Both the position numbers and the translations under genes were made by a program. The notes under the pieces were generated by a model. That model made no database searches and was not told the DNA's origin. It saw nothing but the letters and a program-made list of their open reading frames with translations. A stretch of DNA of 64,000 nt from Cristatella mucedo. Its lineage: Eukaryota; Bryozoa; Phylactolaemata; Cristatellidae. The stretch is taken from assembly GCA_009760855.2 (NCBI GenBank), contig WPIO01000001.1, positions 10,042,001-10,106,000 of the forward strand. The letters are read 5' to 3'. Each line of letters starts with the position of its first letter. Position 1 is the first letter of the stretch. This document shows, piece by piece, positions 25,440 through 37,059 of this stretch.

Positions 25440-26130
25440 AGACATCATAATTATGATGTTAATAATGAAACATATAAATAGCACCCTTGAACAACTAAAT
25501 CTCGTTCTAGGCACTTTGCATTTGCCGGAGCAGCATGTATGTCCATTGCTTAGTGATAGCATGCAAATTTCACCACGAATAAGCACGCAAAGGACAAATC
25601 ACCTGGACCAAGAAAATGCTTTAAAGAGCAGGTACAGACGTTCTGCAGGTTTATTGGCTGTATACTGTCGGAAAGTGGGGGAGGAGAAATGTCGTGATAT
25701 CAATTACGTTCCAAGCTATGGGAGCACACAAACTGAAGGCACAGTCCCCAAAGAATTTGCGTATAGTTATAGGCACTCTAACCATATCTAGACTAAAATA
25801 AATCTAGCTATAAGATCAAATGCTACGATGCGAAGCCAGCGATGGAAGTATTTACGATAGGTAGGTCAGAGCGAGAGAAGGAAGGGACCTAAAAGTGAGT
25901 GACAGGACCTTGAAGTCTAAACGCCGCTTGATGTGGAGCCAGTGCCGATGGGTGAGAGATGCAGTAATACGGAAGTTTCGCCGTTCACGACAGACAAGTC
26001 TAGCTGCAGAGTTTTACATCAACTGTACGAGTCTTATTGCACAGTTACGAAGAGCCGCCAGTAGTGAGTTGCAGAAGTCTAGACCAATCCATGGATCAGC
26101 TCGGCTGTGGTATCTTTGTCTAAGCAGGCT
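25440..26130 (-). mobile_element. CR1/L2-type LINE fragment
   Basis: Minus-strand copy. The tail (atagcacccttgaacaacta on plus) is at about 25,478-25,530. RT C-terminal sequence corresponding to 49,490-49,760 is at about 25,860-26,120. It contains stops and small deletions. Confidence 0.78.
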
Positions 26131-26429
26131 TAACTTTGTAACGCCGAAGGCTCGGCGGGGTAGGCTTGACCTGCCGCTTACCTAGCGGCGTAGCCTTGCG
26201 CCTACTGCCGTTCGGTGCGCGCCTACGCGCAATAAGCTGGCCGCCACGAAACGAGCGTTTCTGGCGCTGACCTGCTTACCGTTACTAAAGGGGGTCGTGA
26301 GTCCGCGGCGTGAATTGGAAAGCGAGACCCACAAATTGGTGATTTTACTGAACTTTATTCGCAAGCGCACAAAGTCGCTGCGCGTCTAGCTCAGCTTTAT
26401 CTCCACACTCCTCGCACGTTATCAACAGC

Positions 26430-26960
26430 ACCAACACTCTTGCGGAGGGAATACTTCTTCACGCTGAGCGCGAACCGGAGCCTAAACCCTAACCGGAGAA
26501 CTAGGACTTCGTTTCCACCTGTGCGGAAGGAATACCCCAAACACGCCAACTTAAGCACTCTTGCGGAGGGAATACTTCTTCACGCTGAGCGCGAACCGGA
26601 GCTTAAACCCTAACCGGAGAACTAGGACTCGGTTTCCACCAGTGCGGCAGGAATACTCCACACACGCCACCTCAAGCACTCTTGCGGAGGAAATACTTCT
26701 CCACACTGGGACTGCTTACGTGTATAATGGGAAACGACCCAAATAGACGGAGCCCGAACCAGAGCCTAAACCCTAACCGGAGAACTAGGACTCGGTTTCC
26801 ACCAGTGTGGCAGGAATACTCCACACACGCCACCTCAAGCACTCTTGCGGAGGAAACACGTCTCCACACACTTACGCTACTTACATCTATACTGGGGAAT
26901 GACCCAAATAGACGGAGCTCAAACTGGAGCCTAAACCCTAACCGGAGAACTAGGCCTCCA
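26430..26960 (+). repeat. tandem array with a telomere-like core
   Basis: About four head-to-tail units start 'ctcttgcggagg(g/a)aa' and contain 'cctaaaccctaaccggagaa'. The first two units are about 120 bp and the later ones about 160 bp, because of an extra block containing 'gacccaaatagacgg'. The core CCTAAACCCTAA resembles interspersed telomeric-type sequence, though these animals would be expected to use TTAGGG. ORFs on both strands simply reflect the repeat period. Confidence 0.85.
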
Positions 26961-29050
26961 AACACGTCATCTACGCCTAGCTCGCACCGGAAAATCCCTA
27001 TGCCAAGACCACGTGCTAGCACGCACACACAAAACACAAAAGAAACACAAATGCCAGCTCGGGCGCGATACGACCGTATTCGGTGGAGTCCACCAAATCC
27101 TCCTAGCGCTGTCTTGTCCCCTCTGTCCAGCTTGAATGGCGAATGGGTTCCAGACGATTCTTTTTGGACATAGTGAAGGCGGAGGTTAACAGGCCAGCCA
27201 AAATCCACCAGCAGCTTCCGCGGGTATCGGACCAATTCTAAAGGCCGAGTCGCCACCGCTCGTCTCAGAGCTTCCTGGCTTGCTCTTAAGCGTTTCCTCT
27301 CTAACCGCACTGACGCTCCTCTCTGGCTCACTGCTCCAGGACAAAGGAGTTCTAGCCCGCCTCCGAACAGCTCTTGTTCGCGCTAAAATTCAGCCAAGGC
27401 CAGCAGGGCGCTACAACTTTTTGCAATGCTACAGAGGTGTTATTAATGCTACACGCCAAAGTGGCTTCTCACATGTCATCTAGCCACCAACCTGGCGCTC
27501 GAAACTTTGCTAATCCTTTCCTACTCTTGAGAATACCATTGAAACCCCAGCCTTGATGGGTGCAGCTGCAGCATTAATACACGCCGGCACTCCGCCGGTA
27601 ACTGAGCAAGGCGGCTGTAGAGAGCACCCATATCTTATTGTAGTAAGTCCAAGTCGGTAGTGTAGGACAGTCTATTCGATGGCCGCAGAGGGCTGCAAGT
27701 GTCTAACACCTGCCATAGCGTGCAGCTGTCTCGTTTGACACCCAAAATACAACTGACCTGTTCGACACACAGAACACAACTGACTCACCGTCGCATGATT
27801 TGGGAGTTTTTTATTTATTAAGCCACCTAACCGAACTATGACCTAACCGTTTCCTAGGCGTTACAATTCAGGAACCGCAAATACTGTCTCGGCGGGCATA
27901 ATGTGGCCGATGTAGCACGCCGTCGTTTCACTGCCGCCTCCCTTAATTAAAGCTATCCTAACTAAGGCAACTGCGACAGCTTTCGCTATTCGGCTTCACG
28001 ACTTCGTTAGACTTTAATATACAGAAAATTGCTACTGACGGTTTTTCAGACGCTTTCTTTGCAGCTGTCACTGTAGCTGTCTTGTCTCTATCTTCGTCAT
28101 CGACAGCTGTCACAGCAATGAGCTGAGCTTCAATGTGTCTCCAAAACCCGTGGGCTTTACTTTAGATAAGTTCGACTTTTGCTTTGGACTTCGAAAACGC
28201 TCTTCTTTTACAATAAGCAAGCACTCATAGAAGATCTCGAAGACAGTTCTCTAGATGCCGCTAAGCTACGAATGCTGCCTGCATCGAAATTTGACAGCTC
28301 AGCAATTCATTAAACTTCGATGAAGATCTGCTGATTAACTCACAGGAGCTCATGGACTTTTCTCAACCCTAAAGTTTTGCAGAGCAAGCAGCTACATCAG
28401 CAGCTTTGAACTGTAACATCAGTACAGGCCTTAACCCGGCGAATAGAAAAAGCCACGTTTTAGGTGCAATGCTCGCTAGTAAAGTCACAAGCAACGAGAC
28501 TAGCACAGGAGGACTGCTAAGGGTCATCGGCAAGTATCCAACACTTCCGACATCTAATCTTACAAACGCGCTGTAGCGGCTTCCGTGCTAATTTTGTCAG
28601 GCGAAAATCACCACGCTCGTTACGGCGACGCGTATTTTAGCTGATGCATGACAAATAGTGATGAAGCTGCCGCCGCGAAACATGGCTAACATGTCGTATG
28701 TGCAGCGCCGACACGCACTGGTATGCCGATAGTAGATAATAGCCGAAAGGCGGCAGAAATGAAGGGCGCCCACTTTACTATATGTAGCAAGACCCAATCC
28801 TTCGCGTATAACGATATATTCGACTGCCACGCGTTGGATACAGGTGTCCAGGATAACTAACTTGAAAGCCCAAAGCACAACTGACCAGTTTGACGACGAG
28901 AGCCAATCGACGCCGCCTAACCGTACATTATGACGTAACCGGTTAGGACCGAGAATCATATCTCGGCAGTCTTAATCTGGCTGATGTAATCGTGCAGCAA
29001 GCCAGCATTTCAGTAGCCCGACTTGGCAGTGGAGCTGCTGGGTTCATCAA
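26961..29050. other. intergenic with a diverged duplicated segment, no gene
   Basis: Two diverged copies of a segment containing 'ctgacc(t/a)gtt(c/t)gac', 'atgac(c/g)taaccg' and 'tctcggc' lie at about 27,730-27,920 and 28,850-29,000. They look like an unclassified repeat family. No exon is recognised. Confidence 0.45.
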
Positions 29051-29509
<459 letters not shown>

Positions 29510-29635
29510 TGATGATAGGAATTTTCCCTTTTACGACATCGTCAAATTTTTCTCCAACATCGGTTCCACCTTCGCTTGTCAAAAAATTTCCCGATATCGC
29601 AAAAGGAAAAATTCTATCATCACTAACTCAATCCT
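29510..29635 (+). repeat. left terminal inverted repeat
   Basis: 126 bp beginning TGATGATAGGAATTTTCCC and ending ...CTAACTCAATCCT. It matches the reverse complement of 54,320-54,445 at 122 of 126 positions by eye. The repeat is itself an imperfect palindrome: its first ~45 bases resemble the reverse complement of bases ~60-110 (both start TGATGATAG). Confidence 0.96.
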
Positions 29636-29672
29636 TTATTAATTAGCATAAATATTTTATCTTATATAGTAA

Positions 29673-32600
29673 ATGTCTTCTCGATTAAGTCAAAGAAATT
29701 CTTTTCCTTTCGAATCTAGAAGGTTAATGAACATTGATTTTAAATCATCAAGTAGAAAATACGTTGGAAAAAAGGAAGACTTAATAAAGTTGGTTTCATA
29801 GAACCTGTTGTTTCTGCTAGTGGAAATACTTTAACTTTTTATTATAAAACAAAAAGAACATATGCAGACTTTGAGTCACTTAAAGAGCTTCTTAGATATC
29901 AAACAAATGAATTACTTAACAGAGTTAGAATATCATGGAAATTTATTAGAGTACATTTTAAAGTATCATTCGACATGAGAATGTTTGATAAAGGAGACGT
30001 AGAAAGAAAAGAAGCACAATCTAAATCAATGCTAACAATGGATAGTGAATCCACAAACTCAATCTATGAAAAAGTAATGTTTTCGTTAGGAACTAATTCT
30101 GAGATGTTAGTAGAACAAAATGTTGGATCTGGATGGTTATTTGTTGGCTATCATTCATTTTCTGTTGTTATTTCTAAATACATACCCCTACGCGGTGGTA
30201 AATACATTGAAACACCCAAATATCTTATTAAGAAAAAGTGTATAATTAATTTAAAAAATCTTAATGATTAGTTTTGTGCTCTGTGGTGTGTATTAAAGAT
30301 CTCTAAATCCAGTAGAAGGAAATAAGTGGAAAATAAACGACTTAAAAACAATATTAGTTAATAACTGCTCTCATCTGCTTAATGAAATTGAATAGCCTTT
30401 AATGGTTAAAGACATCGATAAATTAGAGAAAGCTATGAATGTTAGTATAAATGTTTACTTTAATGTTTATAAATGTTTAGTTTATATGTTTACTGTGGGT
30501 ATAAAGAATCAAGAGTTTCACCGTTAAGAGTTGTAAAAAAAATTCGATGAGAAAAAAGATCGACATGTAAATCTTTTACTAGTTGTTAAAGGTAAAAAAG
30601 AACGTTATATGTTAATTAGCAACTTTAATTCATTATGTAGACCAACAAACTCTGGAGGAAGACAGTATCATTGTCATAGATGCTTAAATAAATTCTTTGA
30701 TAATAAAAAAAGTAACTGAACATTTAGAACTATGTGAAAGTATGAACTCTGGAAACACTGTTTATTTAATGCCACATGGTGATAGTAAGTTTATTAAGTT
30801 TGACTCTTTCAAAAATCTTAATACATGCCCATATGTTTGTTATGCTGATTTTGAATGTATAATTGAAAAACAAGAAAATTCTTCAACACACCCCATGTTC
30901 AGCTGCTTTTGTAATCATTGATTGGATAGGTGAAGTTTTTGATAAGTTTATTAATGTTGGGTCTGATTGTGTGGTTAAGTTTTTACGAAGATTATTTGAA
31001 TTATCAGATTTCTTGAAAAGCACATTGATTGAACATAATTTAGAAAGTAAAATGGATGAGTTAACTGAAAGTGAATTTGATGAATATGAAAATGCTTTAT
31101 TTTGTTGGATGTGTAAAGAGCCATCCAATTAAAAAAATAGTGACATGAGAAAAGTTCACGACAACTGTCATCTAACAAATAAACATAGAGGCCCTGCCCA
31201 CCATATTTGCAACTTAAAAGCTGGAATTAACTTTAAAAGGTGGCAACTTCCAGTTATATTTCACAATTTTAGAGGATAAGACTCACACATAATTTTTAAA
31301 GCGCTTAAAAATTTTAGTGTTAAAGCACAACCAATAGCAAACAATCTTGAGAAGTATATGATGTTAAGGGTTAAGGATTTTGTTTTTAAGGATAGCGCTC
31401 AATTTATGCTTGGTTCACTAAACTTCATCGCATCAACAATAGGTAAAACGATTGATTTTGTTTCCCAATTTCGAAAAAAGTTTTAAGTGAACTTTATCCG
31501 AATAAAAACCTTAATATACTAGCAACTAACGGAGAATATCCTTGTGAGTTCATGGATTCTTTTGAGAAGTTTTTCACTTCATCTCTTCCAAGTAAAGATG
31601 ATTTTTACTCGAGTGTTTACATGACTGGTATATCTGATGAAAGTTATAAAAAAGCAAATGATGTTTGGAAAGAGTTTGATTGTAAAAATATGTTAGAGTA
31701 TCATAACTTATATCTTCAAACAGATGTCATTACTTGCTGATTGTTTCGAAAGTTTTAGAAAAGGTTTGATATCAAAACTAAAACTAGATCCTGCAAACTT
31801 TGTAGCAACACCAAACTTCTCATAGAACGCAGTATTCTGGTTTTCAGGAGTAAAGATTGAGTTGTTGACGGATAGAGAGAATTATGACATGTTTACAAAA
31901 TCTATTCGCGGAGGGATATGTCAAGTTAATAGTAGACTTGTTAAAGCAAATAATCCATTAGTTCCCGATTATGACAAGGATAAACCAATAACATGGTTAA
32001 CTTATCAAGATGCAACAAGTCTTTATCCTTCTGCAATGATGGAACTTCTTCCACAAGGAAACATTGTTGAAATTTCAAATGATGGATGGAATATTGATAG
32101 TATTCTTAAGTTAGAAGATGAATCAGATGCTGGTTACTTCTTTGTTGTTGATATTGAATACGATCCAAAAACTAAAGAGTATTACAATGACTTACACAAC
32201 GAATATCCATTATGCGCTTCTAATAGAGTTATTGATTGTAGTGAATATTCAAATTTTCAAAATAAATTCAAAACAGGAGCAAGTAATATTCCAAAGTTAA
32301 TGTGTGACTTTAAACCAAAAAAGGATGATCTTCTCGATTATAGATATTTAAAATTATGTTTAACACATGGAATGGTTTGTGTTGTAAAGAAAGTTTTTAA
32401 GTTTAATCAATCTAGATGGCTTAAACCGTATATTGAAATGTGTGCTGAAATGAAAGCATTAAATTTAGGTAAAAATTTTTTAAGAAATCTTTGGAAACTT
32501 ATAATGAATTCGTCCTACGGTAAAACTTGTGAAGATGTTGAAAAAAGAGTTTCAACTTATTTATTTAGTACCATTGATGAACCAGGAAAAAAGAAATTCA

Positions 32601-33438
32601 ATAAACGAATAAGAGACCCAAAAAAGGTTAACTTGAGAGACTTTGGAAAATTTTTAACAATGTTTCAAATGAATCAATCTAAAACAAGATTAAATAAACC
32701 AATATTTATCGGTAGCGCAATTCTAGATTTATTGAATTTACATATGCAAAAGTTTTATTATGATGTTATAAAACAGAAATATGGAGATAAGGTTAGTTTA
32801 ATCTACACTGACACTGACTCTTTAATTATGAACATTGAAACACCTAATTTTTACGATGATATGAAAGCAATGCCTTCTATTGCGTATCACTTTGCAGCAA
32901 ATGTAAAGCGCCTAGAAAGAGATTAAGTTCTCTGAGGGCGCTTTATCAAGTGCAATATTATTATTATTATGCCTGATTATTTTGATGTTGATACAATTGG
33001 TAAATTTAAGGATGTGGCAGAAGAAAAAGTAATTTCAGAAGTGTGTGCTTTAAGACCGAAGTTACACTCTGTAAGTATCGTTGACGCTGAAAGGAAAGGT
33101 GCCACAAAAGGAGTAACAAAAGCAGTTTTAAATAAAACAATGGGGCATGACATATTTGTTAGTTGTTTAACTGAAAGTATAGAAATTTTTAAAGGTAAAA
33201 CAAATGAAAAGTTTGGTGAAAGTCAAATTAGAAAGTTTCATAAAATATCTCAAGATAAACACGAACTATTTACTAATGAGTTAGAAAAAGTTGCACTATC
33301 AGCATTTGAATCAAAGCGTTACTGGTTAGATTGCGGTCGTTGTAGTTATGCATACGGTCATTATAGAATAGAAGAGTGTGGTGGAGAATGTATTAAATGT
33401 TTTTCTAATACTAGTATAAATGCCTTAACGAAAGAGTG
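29673..33438 (+). pseudogene. protein-primed family B DNA polymerase (pPolB), broken and LINE-interrupted
   Basis: This is the replicative polymerase of Polintons. The start at 29,673 follows a TATATAG box. In order: an N-terminal region ending in 'KYIETPKYLIKKK' (about 30,200), a Cys/His block near 30,680, exonuclease motif I (DFE, 30,847-30,855), a Cys/His block near 31,110-31,220, exonuclease II region (HNFRG then a stop then DSH, about 31,260-31,290), palm motif A (DATSLYPSAM, 32,009-32,038), motif B (NSSYGKT, about 32,507) and motif C (YTDTDSL, 32,804-32,824). A thumb-like C-terminus ends 'YAYGHYRIEE...'. Length of about 1,200 codons suits the family. Frameshifts lie near 29.80, 30.70, 30.88, 31.48 and 31.74 kb and stops near 30.27, 30.39, 31.13, 31.28 and 31.82 kb. 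A LINE tail is inserted at 32,876-32,968. Confidence 0.93.
32876..32968 (+). mobile_element. LINE 3'-tail insertion in pPolB
   Basis: A 93-bp insert has the host LINE 3' end (tttgcagcaaatgtaaagcg ... gagggcgctttatcaagtg) and (ATT)n. Flanking ATGCCT at 32,870-32,875 and 32,969-32,974 is a clean target duplication. It lies between palm motif C and the thumb region, so it postdates integration of the Polinton. Confidence 0.92.
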
Positions 33439-33566
33439 AAGACAATAAAGAAAATTTTATAAAGAAAGTAAAATTTACTGATAAAGAAAAAATGAAAGAA
33501 GAATATGTTGATATTTTCGAAGAAATGGAGCTATTCAAAAGTCTAGAGAAATTAAAAATACATTAA
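33435..33566 (+). CDS. small charged ORF after pPolB, possible C-terminal extension
   Basis: A 43-codon open frame rich in Lys and Glu (EDNKENFIKKVKF...) overlaps the pPolB stop in another frame. It could be the polymerase C-terminus after a frameshift or simply AT-rich chance coding. No start codon with the element's promoter box precedes it. Confidence 0.3.
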   Translation, partial: SEDNKENFIKKVKFTDKEKMKEEYVDIFEEMELFKSLEKLKIH

Positions 33567-33590
33567 TAAAGTAATTTCATTATTATAGAA

Positions 33591-34142
33591 ATGGAAAACG
33601 AAAATCCAGAGTTTTTAAAAGTTGAAGACTCTATGGATATAAGTATTTCAGATACTGAGTCAATATCAGATACAGAATCCGAAGATCCTGATTACAGACC
33701 AAAATCCGAATCCGAATCCGAATCTGAGTCCGAATCTGAATCTGAATCTGAATCTGCTGAAGATGACTTCACCTTTGATACTGAAGCTGATGATATACCT
33801 CCATTTCGAAGTGATTATGTAAATGAAGAAACTGATTTATACAAAAATATTTATACTTATATAGAAATGGACGTCTCAAGAATTCTAAGCTGTGAACAAT
33901 CCAGAGATATGGCTGTAAAGATCTGTCTTCAAAAACTGAAAGGTAATGATCAGCGTATAATTAGACACTCTCTTGATAAACTCATTCCAGATTTAGATAG
34001 TTCGTTTGTTAGTGTTCTTATAGAAATGTGTGAAGCTTCTGATAAGCTAATGGAGTGTAGAGGTAAGATAAATGAAATGCTCGAAGAAGCAGCAAAGAAA
34101 TCAAAAACTCCAAAAATGAAACATGGAGTACAAATTAATTAA
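33591..34142 (+). CDS. acidic Ser-Glu-repeat protein, member of a four-gene family
   Basis: Intact 183-codon ORF; the ATG follows 'attatagaa', the element's promoter-like box. Residues ~10-65 are very acidic with an (SE)n run. Residues ~90-165 carry 'DVSRILSCEQ' and 'LIEMCEASDKLMEC', matching in order the 'RIVCCEY' and 'LLQVCDECDEM' blocks of the next three genes. I recognise no known domain. The four-gene cluster between polymerase and structural genes suggests a duplicated accessory function. It is one of the few undamaged ORFs here. A chromatin- or DNA-mimicking role for the acidic tail is only a guess. Confidence 0.75.
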   Translation: MENENPEFLKVEDSMDISISDTESISDTESEDPDYRPKSESESESESESESESESAEDDFTFDTEADDIPPFRSDYVNEETDLYKNIYTYIEMDVSRILSCEQSRDMAVKICLQKLKGNDQRIIRHSLDKLIPDLDSSFVSVLIEMCEASDKLMECRGKINEMLEEAAKKSKTPKMKHGVQIN

Positions 34143-34177
34143 TTATATTAAGCAAATCTTTAACCTTGCATAGGAAG

Positions 34178-34564
34178 ATGTTCTTAGAATTATCTCAAGA
34201 AATGCAAAAATCAATATCTAGAAAAATGGAACAAGATATTTTTAGAATTGTTTGTTGTGAATATGCTGAAGAAATTGCAAAAATTGTATGTGGTTTTGAA
34301 ACTCAATATAAAGATCAATATCAAGCAACTTTTGATCTTCTTATAGCTATTTCTAAATTAGATGTAGTACAAATTTCTATTCTTTTACAGGTTTGTGATG
34401 AATGTGATGAAATGAAAAAGAAAGAAAAAAAATTAAATGATAGGATAACTAGTTTTTATCGTATGGTGGAAGACTTAAAAGGAGATATTATAAAAGAAAT
34501 AAAGAGAGAAAAACATGAATTTGATGTCTTAAAAAAGATGGAAGAATTAAATAAAATGAATTAA
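34178..34564 (+). CDS. small helical protein, four-gene family member 2
   Basis: Open frame of about 128 codons from the ATG at 34,178, which follows 'gcataggaag', a decayed form of the usual tatataggaa box. It contains 'FRIVCCEYAEEIAKIVCGF' and 'ISILLQVCDECDEM', then a Lys/Glu-rich, probably coiled-coil C-terminus. It is most similar to the broken gene at 34,883-35,154. Function unknown. Confidence 0.72.
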   Translation: MFLELSQEMQKSISRKMEQDIFRIVCCEYAEEIAKIVCGFETQYKDQYQATFDLLIAISKLDVVQISILLQVCDECDEMKKKEKKLNDRITSFYRMVEDLKGDIIKEIKREKHEFDVLKKMEELNKMN

Positions 34565-34589
34565 ACAAATCTTTAGCTTTATATAGGAA

Positions 34590-34844
34590 ATTAATTTTGA
34601 TGAAATATTTGAAAAGATTCTTAAATATTCTAATGTACGCAGATATATACTTAAAATTTGTGCAGCAAGAATAGGCAGTCTCCACGATGATATTCTTAAT
34701 TCTAAAGCATATCCAATTTTAAAAGGATAAGACTCATCATTTACTGACACGCTTTTAGAGATGAATGATCTTCATGAAAGTATTAATTAATGTGAAATGA
34801 AATTAGATGATGCGATTAAAAAATAGGTTACATTAGAAGAATAG
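34590..34844 (+). pseudogene. four-gene family member 3, start lost
   Basis: A 'tttatataggaa' box is followed by ATT where neighbours have ATG. The frame reads 'YILKICAARIGSLHDD' and 'FTDTLLEMNDLHESI', collinear with the paralogues, with stops near 34,729, 34,788, 34,825 and 34,842. It is shorter and more diverged than its neighbours. Confidence 0.55.
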
Positions 34845-34882
34845 ATTGTATTAAACATTTTAAAGTTTTATATATAGAGAAG

Positions 34883-35154
34883 ATGGATCAAAAAGTTTCA
34901 AGAATTCTTTGTTGTGAATATGGTGTAAGAATTGCAAAAAAGTTATGTGGTTTTGAAGATGATACACCTTATATTCCTTCAAATCTTTATAAGTATATTT
35001 TTACACTAAGTGATTCAAAAATTTCTTTACTTCTACAGGTTTGTGATGAATAAGATAAAATGAAAAAGAAAGAAAAAAATATGCCGCAGCATTTGATAAG
35101 TTTCATCAAACCTTCGATGAGTTAAAAACAAAAGCTAATCACTTTTATATATAA
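34883..35154 (+). pseudogene. four-gene family member 4, broken
   Basis: The ATG follows 'tatatatagagaag'. It encodes 'VSRILCCEYGVRIAKKLCGF' and 'ISLLLQVCDE', then a TAA near 35,050 where member 2 has a Cys codon. A frameshift near 35,083 lies ahead of a Lys-rich tail. Strong collinear similarity to 34,178-34,564 shows tandem duplication. Confidence 0.68.
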
Positions 35155-35181
35155 GTAATTTCTTATTTTTTTATATAGGAA

Positions 35182-35664
35182 ATGCAGACCGATGTTACTG
35201 ATCCCAATCTTGCTACTAGTGCCACTCTTCTGAAATCTTACGTTGATTATCTTGTTAGGTCAAGAATGACTGCATACGACCAGCAAACACTTGATTCAGA
35301 TATTTTAGTTATGACTGATAATTCGGTTAAGAAATTCTATCTCGATGAATGTGATATCGAAGCTCAAAAGATTATAATAGCTGGCTTAACTGATGTAACA
35401 GCTAATCTTGAATCTACTGTTAGATCTAAAGTCGATGCACTTCTTGACGATCCTTCTGAAATCTCTAGCTATACAACATGGATTGCATCTCAACTTCCAA
35501 CACTCTCAACAGTTATCTCAAGTGTGTCAGGAGTTAAACCAGACATCTCTGGAATTGTTAAAGATGTGTGTTATGCATTTCTTCCTGATCTAGCTGATGG
35601 TGTTAGCGCAAGACAAAAGGCAACTGCTGCAGCTTTAGAAGCACAACCAGCATACATAATTTAA
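35182..35664 (+). CDS. hypothetical 160-aa protein
   Basis: Intact ORF whose ATG directly follows 'ttttatataggaa'. The protein is predicted soluble, with alternating helix-forming and Ser/Thr/Asp-rich stretches. I see no membrane segment, Cys cluster or nucleotide-binding motif and recognise no family. Its intact state among broken neighbours is notable. Position before the converging fibre-like genes gives no clear clue to function. Confidence 0.75.
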   Translation: MQTDVTDPNLATSATLLKSYVDYLVRSRMTAYDQQTLDSDILVMTDNSVKKFYLDECDIEAQKIIIAGLTDVTANLESTVRSKVDALLDDPSEISSYTTWIASQLPTLSTVISSVSGVKPDISGIVKDVCYAFLPDLADGVSARQKATAAALEAQPAYII

Positions 35665-35692
35665 TTAGAACAAAATAAACAGTATTATAGAA

Positions 35693-36079
35693 ACGGGTAT
35701 TGAAACAAGAAGTAAGGATTGCCTTAATGAAGTTCAAGGTCAGCAGCTTTCAAACTTTAAGATTTGTTCATATCCTATGGTAGAATTGAAGACATTAGAT
35801 CAACATTACTAAACGCTGTAAAACTGGTTATTGAATACAAAGCGCTAAGAGTAAATCACTCTGAACCAGAGATAGCAAACATATTTAGTAAAGTTAGAGA
35901 TGGTTCAATCTTCGAAGAGTTTCTCAAAGACTTAAAAGTAGAAAAATAAATAAAATTAGGTCAGAAGCTTACTCTAAAAAATAGAATTAACAAAAAAAAT
36001 AAAGAGGGAAATAGATCAAGGAAAAGACTTTGAACTTCCTGAAGAGTTGATTAAAGAGACTATGGATTGGAGAATCTAA
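35693..36079 (+). pseudogene. hypothetical gene with start codon changed to ACG
   Basis: The box 'tattatagaa' is followed by ACG (35,693-35,695) where others have ATG. The frame continues 'GIETRSKDCLNEVQ', then shifts near 35,775 into the frame encoding 'IRSTLLNAVKLVIEYKALRV', and again near 35,950-35,990 into a Lys-rich end. The stop (36,077-36,079) overlaps the stop of the convergent minus-strand gene. Family unknown. Confidence 0.55.
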
Positions 36080-37037
36080 ACATTTACTATTCTAGCTTGC
36101 TTAACTAAACCAATTTCAATAACATCTGAAGGACTAGGTTTTCTAAATCCTGCATAACTTAGAACAGGATAACTAAGATCGAACGTTACTATTTTTTTTA
36201 TCCCTTTCTTCAGTGATAGCAAGGTTTCTTATAGAATTACTTAACAACAACATGTAATCACCTTCGACACCGTAATAAGGTATATTAAGTAAATTAGAAG
36301 GAAGAAAGTTGGGTGAGTAGAATTTATGGTAGCAGTTAGTAATTATATTATCATATTCTGCAAACAATTTTTCTACTGTTACTGACATTGTTGACGTAAT
36401 AGTTCTATAGCTTATTCTTGTCATATTATCATCTTTTAGAACAAACGATTTATTTTCAGATGTTCTTCCATAAACATTGTAATAGGTGTCATCGTTTACA
36501 ATGTTAGTATTATCATTATTTATTCTATTGATGTCTCTTATTTTTAGTGTTATCTTTGAGTAGAGTGGTTTTTTAAGTTAATGTCAGATAGCTTTGCTAA
36601 AGTGGTGTCAGTAGTGTTGTTAGATAAATTAATAACACTTTTTGCTCCTATTTGTCCTTCTACTATTAATGACTCGTGGTTGAACAGTCTATTCGTTCCT
36701 AGAAATGATGTATAAGCTCTTTCTCTTGTGTATGAACAGTCAGTGGTGTTATTAGCAATTAATCCATCTACTTCTAGAGTTCCATCTATTACTTGTCCTC
36801 CTTCTGTTCCAACCTTTGTATCAAGATACTGTTTTGTTGATAAATCATTTCCATTCACCGGATAACTCACATTTACATATTTTTTGACCTAGAAGATAAA
36901 TCTCCTCTTGCAATTTCATCAGCGTCTTTTCGAATATAGTTATTATCGGTAAAGGTTTTACTTACAGCATCTAACTCACTAATAATAGAACTAATATTTG
37001 TTATTCTATTTTTACCAAGATTTAGTGTTCCATTCAT
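36076..37037 (-). pseudogene. phage-tail-fibre-like repeat protein C
   Basis: The ATG at 37,037 follows 'tattataa'. The N-terminus carries repeats of the 'N-x-I-x-N-(x)-D-A-x-x-K-x-Y-x-D' type: 'NRITNISSIISELDAVSKTF' and, after a frame change near 36,880, 'YPVNGNDLSTKQYLDTK'. Such repeats are known from phage tail-fibre proteins, where they form trimeric shafts before a receptor-binding tip. The C-terminal part (about 36,080-36,420) has no repeat and could be a tip. At least three frame breaks occur. Genes B and A lie immediately upstream. Role inferred as a virion surface fibre. Confidence 0.7.
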
Positions 37038-37059
37038 TTATAATAATCTGCTAAGCATT

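Noticed and set aside
26672-27331. 219-codon minus-strand ORF
   Set aside because: It lies over the tandem array, and its repeated peptide follows the repeat period. No family features or splice support.
33700-33760. CRISPR-like or satellite array in the repeated tccgaa/tctgaa stretch
   Set aside because: It is a coding (SE)n run in an open reading frame. No CRISPR array or spacer-repeat structure exists in the window.
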